Below, one piece after another: positions 10,216 to 19,209 of a stretch of 19,417 nucleotides of DNA. Numbering within the stretch: position 1 is the first letter of the stretch; every line of letters starts with the position of its first letter. This DNA is from Basidiobolus heterosporus B8920. Taxonomy: Eukaryota; Basidiobolomycota; Basidiobolomycetes; Basidiobolales; Basidiobolaceae. Position numbers and translations under genes: made by a program. The DNA lies in assembly GCA_000697455.1 (NCBI GenBank), contig JNET01031536.1, positions 1 through 19,417 of the forward strand, in the 5' to 3' direction. Under the pieces are notes generated by a model that worked only from the letters and a program-made list of their open reading frames with translations, ran no database searches and was not told the origin of the DNA.

Positions 10216-13200
10216 TTAATTAATATGGAATCGAGGGCCCAAGGATCTATTGAAAATACTGCCGCTACTTTCACTACCCTCACTTGGGCTATGGCTCTGG
10301 GTGTAGGATAGGTTTAGCGTAGATAAATGAGCAAGTTGACTGGGCGTTTGATAGCCGATTTTCTCCAAAGATTCTGATGAAACTAATTCACCACTCATTG
10401 ATAGATTGTTCAGAGTCTTTTGGGTCTTTCTACGCTTCATCTTCTCAAACTCTGACCATTTCTTCATCACAATTCCTGCTGCATCAAACTCTCTCTCCGC
10501 GTGTCCGTGGTCTTCATCCTTGCCTGCCCCGGTACCAGCTACTTTTCTCGTCTGGCCCCAGCTAAAATCATCGAAGTGCCAAAACGAATAGACTGGTAGC
10601 ATGAAATTCCATACAAATAACGCCAGTAGATATATCAACATCCAGCCAACATACACCAACTTTCTGGTAGTCATTAAGATTAGAATCGCGGGAAGTCCCA
10701 GGATGATCGCCAGTAGGATGAGTGGGATGATCGGGACAGGCTTTGTGATAAATGAGATAACTACCAAATAGATAGTAAAGCATATGGCAGCTGGCAAGAC
10801 AACTGTTCCTACAAGTTCCATGAATACTACGAATTGCATTGAGAAGCAAAAGGTGCCGCATAGATCCCGAATGAGTACTAGCTCTAGAAGGTTGTGAACG
10901 GTGGAGTTGATCCAGCGTCTACGCTGCGATAAAAGAACCTTAAATGACTCTGGTACTACAGTTTTGCATACAGCTTGAGGTACAAAGATCATCTTGCGCT
11001 TGGGGAAGGTACGTAGCATCATGGTGCTCAGAAAGCGATCTTCTCCCAAGAGAAGAAGATTCTTTTTGTGTAAAGTGTCCACCACATTCTCAGAATAATG
11101 ATCGATGATATCAGGGCTTGCTAGAACTGGCACCCAGAATCCATTTGAGCCTTTAGGGGCTTTGATTCGATACATGCAGAAACACCCAGGTAAGCACGTA
11201 ACGCCTCCAAAGATTGACTCAAAGGCCTTATTTAGGTGATGTGAGATGTAATACTCAAACACTTGAATCATCGTCACCCAGCTGTTACGTTTGTTAGCGA
11301 TTTTGGTTTCCCCACAAAGACCCATAATTTGTGGGTCACGAACCATGCATGAAACCATTCTAGTTACGGAATCAGGGTAAACCTTGGTATCCGCGTCTAC
11401 CATCAGAACAATCTCGAAATGGTCCGGACTGACTCCAGTGACGCTCCATATGGCATTGAATAACTCATACTCCATCTCAGTCATACGATCATCAAACATT
11501 ACGTGCTGTAAAAAGGACATCAGTATGATTTGACTGTCTCGTTTACCTCGGTTACCGGCCTTAGGGGTTTGAGCTTCATCAGGAGTTCCGCACTTGGCAA
11601 GCACAATCATGGGAACCTTCGTCTGCTTCTCCATGGGCACGGTAGATTCATCGAATCTATAGTAGCCGGCGTAGATTTTGGCCATATTATGTCGCTTAGC
11701 TCCATCAGCAATAGCGAGGTATGAGTAGGCTTGTACGTTCTCCGGAGGGATAACGAAATCCTTCATCATTGAAACGCAGATATCGGGCGTGGAGAGTTGG
11801 TTTCCCGCGCCTACGATAATACCATCAGCAATCACCAGGATCATCTTGTGCGATACCGGATAGTCAGTCAAAGCTAACGAATCTAGCGTTGTTCGAATGC
11901 CCGTTTCGTCTTCAGAGTACGCAGTTACCAGCATGATTGTGTACGCAAGGGCAAAGTTAAATGGCTGGAATGCTGCAGGCGGTTGCTCCGGTGGTACATG
12001 AATATGACCTAGTATGGTTGAGGATCCATTTGAGTTACGTCTAGAACGATTCTGTGGGGAACCCAAAGAATTGACTGAATTATTTGCCCATACTTTACTC
12101 TTAGTCTTTGCTTCTTGTGATGAAGAGTTGTGGACTTTTTTGGTAGTAAAATCATGATGCGGCGTGGAGAATCTACTTGTGCTTGGAAGCAGAAGGTTGC
12201 TTGATTTAGCCGTATTGTTACCATATCTGACTGAGACTGGCATAGCAACATTGTTAGGATTTTCACTCCACTCTTCGATGGCTTCGATCCGTTTTCGACG
12301 TTCTTCATAGGTTTCCTGACGGAAGCTGCCTAACCGCCAGCTTATCACCCAGCCAAAGAAAACAGCAAGAAAGAATTTACTTAGCACCACCCCAAGAATG
12401 ACAATTAGCGAGATATAAAGAACGATGTTGGATATAATGCATCCCATTGATGTAGTATCCAGAGAGCCAACCTTCAGAATACCTGAAGCACAATCGGCCT
12501 CATTTCGGTGGTAGTTTCCAAGAAGAAATGTCACGTCAGTCCCGCGGAGAGGCGAGTTCGGCAACCTCAGCTGATTGAATATTGATGGCATCTGATATGT
12601 GGGGGACAACGACCCTAGTAGATTCAAATCCAGTACATGACTTGACGGATTGTTTGGTTAAAATTGAATATTTAACCATCAATAAATAGAGCTTACACTA
12701 CCCGTTGTAGACAACAAGATTCCGATCTTTTCTTTGGACGTCCTTCCATTCAAAATAAACATCTCCTAGTAAAGGCAAGCTACGTATGATACTCGCATCG
12801 CTATTAAGATGGCACCCCAGACGGGCTTCATTCTCCGTTGGACTAGGGTAGTTAGTGCTATTACGAACAATACAAGGGAAAAAAGTAGGGCTTTGTTGTC
12901 CGCTGCGAATCCCCCATACGTTATTGCAGCCCTTATTTGTTCTTTGGAACAGGAGAGAAATGTCCATTGATCCGGCTATTGATGTGATATCTCCACCCTG
13001 AGGAATCAAGGCATTCGCAGTGTGGGAATACCCAGATATTCTATAAGCTCTTCCGTTTATAACAGTGTAATCGGAGCCAATGGTTCCCTGTTTGACTCTC
13101 GGAGTAACCTTCCATCCACACAATACCTGTTGCAGGCCAAAGGTAAGAAATCCAACCACTACACACAAGAGAAAAATGATGGTACAAAGAGCCATCTTTT

Positions 13201-14205
13201 CCCTCCAAGCCTGTCTTTTTTCGGAGGTTTTCATACCTAAATGATCACGTAATTAAGAACTCGAAACCCTCATGATTCTGATCAGATAGGGACCCATATT
13301 TACCGCAACAGGAGAGAACCGGACTTGGTGCGTAGAAGGTGACTACCCTTGAGAAAACAACCCAATAACTAGGGCATTGTTTTTTACTTACAGACTGAAG
13401 CGGCTTTTCCCCCTTATTCTCGTTGGTAACAGTATTGGCACGAATGATTAGATCCTCGCGAGCCCCCCTAGCTATTCCTCTCGCTTTGGCAGCATCGATA
13501 TTTTGATGGGGGTGGCGCCTTTCCGGTCTACGTTCTGGGCGTATCAAGGATCTCTTTCGACGTGGTGGTTCCAGGTGATTTTGCGCCTCCATACTTGTAT
13601 AATTTGAAGATCGGCTACGCGATACAGAACGTGAATATGAGTGTTGGCTTCTGTCTGTATTCGGGAATCCATTGGCTCGTGGGTTGACTTAATCCCAATT
13701 ACAAAATCTAAGTGAATCATGGATATCCAATTATTGCTAAGCAAGACTGAAACATACCGGTTGGTGTTCCATAATTCTGTAGTGGCTGTAACTCAACCTT
13801 CTCGGTTACATTGACGACTGAACCAGATGGCCCACTTGGATTACGGAGTGAAGACGTGCCAATTTGCCGATTACTGTATGTACTCAGAGGGCGATTCTCT
13901 TCGGCTAGATAGTTGGAAACGTAGTTGACTGGAGATTCTATGCAGCATATCTGTAAGTGAGGTTTCGTGGCTATAGCACTGTGAAAGATTCAAAGGATAC
14001 CTTGCTTACTTGGCGCATCCTGTAGATAGCTAGAATAGAGCTTTGGTACGCTATTGAAGCCTTGCTCATCAATTTGATCAAATGCCTCGGCCTCCTCCGC
14101 ACTCTGTTCGGACTGGGGGGAGGTGGGGGTTCTCTTTTTCAATGGGATGCCTCTTGCAGAAGCTGACTTGTCCAAATCATTTTTTCTGGAGGTGGACATG
14201 GGCAT
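10216..14205 (-). CDS. Class IV (CHS3-type) chitin synthase
   Basis: Exons: 14205-14010, 13937-13758, 13687-13304, 13236-12702, 12640-10216; 1239 residues, usual for class IV. It polymerises UDP-GlcNAc into chitin at the plasma membrane. The N terminus is Ser/Arg-rich and disordered, followed by [12 protein letters not shown]. Then come a membrane segment ([18 protein letters not shown]), [11 protein letters not shown] with a helix at about 268-288, an extracytoplasmic cytochrome-b5-like region ending VYNG/VLDL, and a helix near 500-530. Catalytic motifs: [15 protein letters not shown] strand, DADTKV at about 847, [15 protein letters not shown] near 964, and QRRRW at 1004-1008. At least two to three C-terminal helices follow, then [11 protein letters not shown]. 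The acceptor of intron 2 is ambiguous: 13687 after TTAAG was chosen, while CACGAG and ATACAG further on keep the same frame. Intron 4 also ends in AAG. Yeast relatives need Chs4/5/6-type partners, none of which is in the window. Confidence 0.96.
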
Positions 14206-14669
14206 GGGCCAATTTATCTAGCTTATTCGATATATAAGGAAGTAAAGGGAATAGTTGACTCTGACAAGGTTTGGTAAGGAAATTATCAACGAAAAAGGAT
14301 GGGAATATATTAAACTAAAGAGTAGAAAGATGTTGTGCCAAATAGTACCTATATCAGACGAATGTTACAGCCACAGTAAGTCTCAAAATGTGCTCACCAA
14401 TATACTCCACTAATGGGAAAAGGGAACGCTTAGGTTCAGATTCGATTTAGCTGAAGAGGAAGCAAGCCATCAAATTAAAGAAGACTTATAGCGGGGTTGA
14501 AGTTGGGTAGAGAATAGGGTTGGTCTCCATTTTGAATGGGGCATGTTTAACGTAAGTTCAGTGATCTGAGTTACTACTTAGATCTCCTTAATATTTCCCC
14601 ATTAATTTCCAGATACTTTCTAGATACTTCCATAATATTTTCCTAAAATCCCCTTCTCGAAAAGAACCC

Positions 14670-14803
14670 AATCTTAAACCTTGGGATGATTTTACTAAAT
14701 TGCTTAGAAGTCAAGTGCCACAAGATAAAATGATATACACTTTAAGTTGAGTTCGATTTTTCTAGCGTATACAATATTGTTTAGCGCTGAAAGGTTTAAG
14801 ATT
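14670..14803. repeat. 13-bp perfect inverted repeat with 108-bp spacer
   Basis: AATCTTAAACCTT at 14670-14682 and its exact reverse complement AAGGTTTAAGATT at 14791-14803. No clear target-site duplication flanks the pair, so a miniature transposon is not shown. Confidence 0.55.
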
Positions 14804-14949
14804 TTGGGTGACACCGACTAGGCTGCATAAGAAGATGCTCAGTGAGCCGGGCACTTCCTTAACTGCATCCAATTCTCGAATTTAACCAGCAAATTCAATT
14901 CTGTGTAATGTCGCTAGAACAATCAGTAATGAAAACCAATCAAGAATAT

Positions 14950-14966
14950 TTAACCAAGTTGGTTAA
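14950..14966. promoter_or_regulatory. 17-base palindrome TTAACCAAGTTGGTTAA
   Basis: Two perfect 8-base arms around one base. This is the form expected of a site for a dimeric regulator. It lies 745 bp from the chitin synthase start and about 1.1 kb from the zinc-finger start. Confidence 0.4.
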
Positions 14967-15680
14967 AATGGTCTATAACTATTGCTATATACGTATATAT
15001 AAATATAAACAAGCAATTAATACAATCTATATGAATTAGGCATGCTGGGCAATATGTATGAATTGGGCGCACTAAGTAAAATGACAAGTACCCGTTATCG
15101 CTCAATTAAACCAACTTGGACAACAGATACCCAAGAAATACCTGTGTGGGAAAGCTGATGGATTTAAGGTTAAGGTTCAGTGTTGATGGAAAGAAAGAAA
15201 AGAAAGAGAAGAAAGCAGATAACATTGATTTATCATGGTGATGAGAGTATGCCCTTTTTCCAGGATTGATCAACACTACCAATATCATTAGGCTTATGGT
15301 TCGGACTTCCAATAAACATCCAGAGTTCTAGAATGATTTGGCACAAAACCCAAGACCTCCTTCACCATATATTTCCGTATTACTGATGATCAGAAAGGAG
15401 GATTACTGGGGTACATGCAACATAATTAGGCATTAGCCATGCTTTAGTCATATTTTAGCCGTCCTTTGAGTTGACAAAAAGTCACATTTTGAGCACAAGG
15501 CGAAGAAGAAGCTATTCAAACTCAGGTGTGGTCTAGAATGAATTGTTTGTGCAACTTGATCTACGCCTCAAATCAAATTTCAATTAATATTAAATAGTGC
15601 TAATCAAAATCGTGGCTGAAATTCGACCGCCAATTGAGATTTCGACTTGCCGACCGATCTTGTCGGGCAGTATTAATGCG

Positions 15681-15697
15681 GTAAGTGGCTCACTTAC
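15681..15697. promoter_or_regulatory. Palindrome GTAAGTG-GCT-CACTTAC
   Basis: Two perfect 7-base arms around GCT. The left nine bases (GTAAGTGGC) equal the core of the direct repeats upstream of PEX5. GTAAGT is also a consensus splice donor, so this could mark a 5' leader intron rather than a protein-binding site. Confidence 0.4.
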
Positions 15698-15804
15698 TCT
15701 ATTTGGTCATAGCTATCTGGAGAAGGCAACAGATACATTTTAGTTGAGCTCTCACCCAGCTCACTGCCCGTTCAATCAACAAGTCTCAGAGGAGCTTTTC
15801 CTAG

Positions 15805-15945
15805 ATGCCATTCCAGGGCGCTATCCTAGGAGCGTTTCTAGCTGTCATCAAACTTTTACCCGTCAGAGTATTATTCTATGTCGGAAGTCTAGCATCCAAT
15901 CAACATGGAGGCCTTACTCAGATCGTGGAATCTCATTGGAGCTGA
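15805..15945 (+). other. Short hydrophobic ORF, 46 codons
   Basis: Starts ATG directly after a TAG and encodes MPFQGAILGAFLAVIKLLPV plus 26 more residues, with one hydrophobic stretch. I do not recognise it. It may be an upstream ORF of the zinc-finger gene, a micropeptide or chance; a different frame is also open here from 15744 to 15956. Confidence 0.2.
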
Positions 15946-15994
15946 GGAAGGTTTAACTATTTAAAGTCTTTGAATACACGTTTAGGCCAATGAG

Positions 15995-16081
15995 ATGAAC
16001 GACAACTCACTTCGCAACATACAAACAGATATAAATCTGACGACCTTGGCCCTCATCGATTGCATCCAATGCTTCAAATGA
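15995..16081 (+). promoter_or_regulatory. Upstream ORF overlapping the zinc-finger start
   Basis: An ATG frame of 28 codons (MNDNSLRNIQTDINLTTLAL...) whose TGA overlaps an in-frame ATG of the zinc-finger gene as ATGA at 16078-16081. A two-codon frame (ATG AGA TGA) lies just before it. If transcribed in the leader these would be expected to reduce or gate translation of the main frame. Confidence 0.4.
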
Positions 16082-17094
16082 ATGGTTCTCATCTTGACAA
16101 ACTACCCCACAATTCGTCGTTAAATGGGGCTCGCTTAAATTCGTTTCCCCCGAATGACATTTGCTTTACTCCAACGGATGGTGGTTTGTTGGATGTGAAT
16201 TTTTCGATCACTTCACAGTCTCAAAACCCTGAGCTCTTCATAAACAACAATGCACAGCAATCGTTCTCAAGTGATGAGGACCTTAGTCCGATCACTCCAG
16301 CCTTCAACACCGCATTTTTACCCAACCAAGAACAGCGCTTTGGAATGGCTTCGTATCAAAATGATGCCAACGGCTTGGTATCGAAACCAAATGTGACATC
16401 AAATGGAATGATGGACAGGCAATCATCTCTGTCTAACGCCAATCCGTTGGCATCCACGACGATGACTTTCACTTATACCAAGCAGATGTACATGAACCCA
16501 CAAAACCGGCCACCAGTCAACTTCTATTCCCAAGTCTCACCCCAATCATACCCACTTCCCACTCCGCCTCCTGAAAAGAGCCTGGCTCTAAATCGTGGCA
16601 ATGAAGGCTGCATCTCATGGAACAGTCAGGAGACACCCAAGTCGGAGTACCCATGCCCTCCTCCCGTAAGCTCAGCGAGTGACTTTTTCTATCCTCTTCA
16701 GAGCCCAGTAAATAAGACATTTCCCATGGAAGCCCAACCATTTAGCGTCGGTTACCTCGGTGATCGCTCAAATAGTTCGAAAGCCTCTAATGGATTGCTC
16801 TACCCATGTATCTATCCGAATTGTCAAAAGTTTTTCACTTCTCTGAGCAATCTTCGTTTACATAGCCGTATCCATTCTGCCGATCGACCATTTAAGTGTA
16901 ATATCTGCTCGAAATTCTTCTTACGGAATCATGATCTCCGTCGTCACGAAAAAATCCATCTCGGATTGAAGCCGTACCCCTGCTCTAGGTGTGGTCGTTG
17001 TTTTGGACGCTCGGATGCCATGAAAAGGCATATGCTGATGAAACGATGCGCAGAATCCAATACTAGAGTGAAGTTGGAAGATATCAAAGAATGA
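16069..17094 (+). CDS. C2H2 zinc-finger transcription factor
   Basis: Single exon as read, 341 residues from the first ATG (a second in-frame ATG is at 16078). Residues 1-245 are rich in Ser, Pro, Asn and Gln with no fold visible, typical of a fungal activation/regulatory region. Three fingers fill the C terminus. Finger 1 is C-x4-C-x12-H-x3-H (about 247-269). Finger 2 is C-x2-C-x12-H-x3-H (277-297). Finger 3 is C-x2-C-x12-H-x5-C (305-327), a C2HC variant seen as the last finger in several fungal regulators. A sequence-specific nuclear DNA-binding role is likely; targets are unknown. The frame stays open upstream to 15994 without an ATG. ATG-CG at 15676-15680 followed by GTAAGT, spliced to the ACAG ending at 16028, would add an N-terminal extension of about 13 residues. 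That alternative is unproven. Confidence 0.9.
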   Translation: MLQMNGSHLDKLPHNSSLNGARLNSFPPNDICFTPTDGGLLDVNFSITSQSQNPELFINNNAQQSFSSDEDLSPITPAFNTAFLPNQEQRFGMASYQNDANGLVSKPNVTSNGMMDRQSSLSNANPLASTTMTFTYTKQMYMNPQNRPPVNFYSQVSPQSYPLPTPPPEKSLALNRGNEGCISWNSQETPKSEYPCPPPVSSASDFFYPLQSPVNKTFPMEAQPFSVGYLGDRSNSSKASNGLLYPCIYPNCQKFFTSLSNLRLHSRIHSADRPFKCNICSKFFLRNHDLRRHEKIHLGLKPYPCSRCGRCFGRSDAMKRHMLMKRCAESNTRVKLEDIKE

Positions 17095-17858
17095 AAACTC
17101 CCCTCGTCTCGTCATTGACCTTTTGAAAGAGTGTTGAAAATAGTCATTTGTGCATTATGTAAATATCGTTCATGTTTCTTTTTGTCATGATCCTAAATTT
17201 CCCTTAATTCTGTGAAATAATTTTTCTTGATCTTTTTGGTTGGGTTGAATGGTTCAATAAAAGCATCCACTCCTGTACACAATTACTCACCTTAAGCCTC
17301 TTTCCTTGGTTGCCTTTCTTGGGTCGATTGTTTCATGCAGAGAATATGTACTATTTGCCGGATATATCATTCATTATTAATCTTCTATATAACGTTCCTC
17401 TAGACTAGGACTGGTTAGTTTGTGCTCGGACGAGCCTAGAGTATGATAGGTCTCATGACTAGAGATCGATTAAGAAGGGAGGACTTTCTGTTTAATTTTT
17501 TGTTTTGTGGCTTTTCTCACTCAATTCTTGAACGTTGATCTGTTATTGGTCAATTGTACGTATAATTTGAACAAATTGGTTGGAAATTGATTTAAATAGC
17601 ATTTATTTCGGGTACACGTAGATTCATCAATCATTCTGAATGCATTGTTTCAGCTAGTGAAAAATATTACTAGTGTCTAAGATCCCAGTATTTTGGTCCA
17701 CACTTGATCGACGATCAAGGTACGTGATGAGCGTGTTAGATGAAAGATAAACCCATCCAATCAGCAGCATTCGGCAAGGTAGTTATTAACCTAGCCAGTC
17801 TCCAGTGTTTGTATTTTCTATCCATATCAGCGCACTAAGTCTACAAATACAATGTTTT
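17095..17858. other. Intergenic, 3' flank of the zinc-finger gene
   Basis: AT-rich, with an AATAAA at 17256-17261 (about 160 nt after the stop) as candidate polyadenylation signal. Further on, candidate splice sites occur (GTACGT near 17720, GTAGTT at about 17780 with CATATCAG at about 17830). They may belong to the leader of the ubiquitin-like gene that follows. No other gene seen. Confidence 0.45.
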
Positions 17859-18149
17859 ATGTTCATTCAATTCGTCGCAATTGTCATACAAACACTAGCC
17901 TGCATCCGGCTGTTACTGATCATTATCTCCCTTAAGACAACTAATATCGTCACTGGATAACATTTGTTCGACAGCATTCAGATTCCGCTTATTTTCGCCA
18001 AGAAACCATACCAATTTTACTCGGTAAATGAGGAGAAATCTCAAATACCGATCAATGAAAGTACCCTATTGACGGATATGGGCGTATTCCCTCCCCAAAG
18101 TATTCATCTGGCGTGTAACCTTAATATTGGGGATGAGTTTCCTGAGTAA
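17859..18149 (+). CDS. Ubiquitin-like, possibly elongin-B-like protein; gene model unresolved
   Basis: The supported part is the exon 17975-18149. It reads IQIPLIFAKKPYQFYSVNEE, a short linker, then STLLTDMGVFPPQSIHLACN and the end GDEFPE. This has the pattern of the second half of a ubiquitin-like fold ('L.d.gi.p...I.L') and resembles elongin B. One splice model, ATG 17859 with donor 17912 (GTTACT) and acceptor AG at 17973-17974 (63 nt), keeps the frame and gives 75 residues. That is short for elongin B (about 118), and its N terminus is unlike the family. In another frame the ATG at 17852 starts MFYVHSIRRNCHT, which resembles the elongin B start (MDVFLMIRRHKTT) but cannot be joined in frame. 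The N-terminal half may therefore be mis-modelled, frameshifted or decayed. Elongin B pairs with elongin C in ubiquitin ligase and transcription-elongation complexes. Confidence 0.42.
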
Positions 18150-18215
18150 GAAGGACAGGAAAGTCCAAATTCCAGTGTACATTTTTGGCTTTATTGAGCC
18201 CCTCTTGCTCCGACC

Positions 18216-19209
18216 ATGAATGCCATTACTGTTCGTGGATATGGTGGTGTCGATGTTTTGAAGAAAGCTACAACACCCAAGCCTAGAGAACTCTTGGTAA
18301 AAATCAAAGGTGTTTCTGTGAATCCAGTTGATTACAAGGTACGTGCAGGACTCGCCCCTTTCCCTACTCCAGAGATAATTGGTTGGGATGCTTCTGGTAT
18401 TGTGGAAGCTATAGGGGAGGAGGTTTCGTTGTTCAATGTAGGAGAGGAGGTGATTTTCGCTGGCTCTGTTATCTGTCAAGGCTGTTATGCTGACTATACA
18501 GTTGTTGATGAAAGAATTGTTGGCCATAAGCCCAAGACTGTAAGCTTCGCCGATGCGGCTGGGCTACCTTTAGCCTCGTTAACTGCTTGGGAGGCTATTG
18601 TAGAGAGATTGGGAATCCCTATCTCTACTAAAACCAACCCACATTCTTTATTGATTATAAATGGTGCAGGAGATGTTGGTTCTATGGCCATTCAGATTAC
18701 TCGTCAAGTACTTCACCTAACTAATGTTATTGCCACAGCCTCACGGCCAGAGACCATTGATTGGTGTAAAAAGCTGGGAGCAACTCATGTTTTAAATCAT
18801 CACGAACCTTTAGGACCTCAATTGAAGGAATTCAGCTTGGGTGTTGATTACGTGTTTATCGCGTATGAGATGGAAGCCTTATCTCGAATCTGTGGTGGAT
18901 TTCATCAAACCCTTTGGGAAAATTGTGAGTGTTGGCGAAACCTTCGATCCTTTACCACTTCAAAAAGGTATCGGCAAATCCATCTCGTTTACATGGGAAT
19001 CGATATTCACCAAGAGTCTTACTGGAGTGAGTATGGAGTCGCAAGGAGTGATTCTTACTAAAATTGGTCAGCTTTTGGATGACAAATCATTCATCCCTGT
19101 GAGTACTGTCCAGATGTCCTTTTCTTTGGAAAACTTGAGAAAGTCACATACTTTGTTGGAAACCAAATCAGTCATTGGTAAAATCGTGTTTGAAGTAGCT
19201 GATGACTAG
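18216..19209 (+). CDS. Zinc-type alcohol dehydrogenase-like (MDR, TIGR02817-type) with a frameshift
   Basis: No introns. The first frame (18216 to about 18885) begins MNAITVRGYGGVDVL. It carries SVNPVDYKVRAG, IIGWDASGIVEAIG, DERIVGHKPKTVSFADAAGL, then a Rossmann nucleotide-binding stretch (IINGAGDVGSMAIQI) and VIATASRPETIDW. The family match is strong throughout. After VDYVFIAYEME the match moves to the next frame (YLESVVDFIKPFGKI, SISFTWESIFTKSL, ENLRKSHTLLETK, GKIVFEVADD, stop at 19209). One base too many between about 18860 and 18885 explains this. The gap is too short for an intron of the size used in this window. Total length would be about 330 residues, as in the family. These are NAD(P)H-dependent medium-chain reductases acting on quinones or enones; the catalytic zinc ligands of true alcohol dehydrogenases are not evident. 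Recent pseudogene or assembly error are both possible. The lack of introns may reflect bacterial origin. Confidence 0.85.

Larger units (their letters stand above)
14206..16068. promoter_or_regulatory. Long divergent intergenic region, chitin synthase / zinc-finger gene
   Basis: 1.86 kb with no confident gene. It should hold both promoters and long leaders. Seen in it: a 13-bp inverted repeat (14670-14682 and 14791-14803), a 17-base palindrome (14950-14966), an AT palindrome TATATACGTATATA (14986-14999), a purine run of GAAA units near 15188-15216, and the palindrome GTAAGTGGCTCACTTAC (15681-15697). From about 15590 to 15956 base composition is richer in GC and frames stay open, so an unrecognised exon is possible. 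Confidence 0.5.

Noticed and set aside
13382-13404. A possible 23-nt intron (GTAAGT...CCTAG) in chitin synthase exon 3
   Set aside because: Shorter than any functional intron here, and the sequence reads through in frame into the conserved membrane segment.
15106-15312. 68-codon minus-strand open frame with Phe/Ser-rich residues
   Set aside because: It arises from the GAAA-rich run read on the other strand, and no conserved motif or splice partner was found.
15946-15985. A possible GTTTAA...TTTAG intron joining the open frame at 15956 to the zinc-finger gene
   Set aside because: About 35 nt long, and the resulting phase does not enter the zinc-finger frame.
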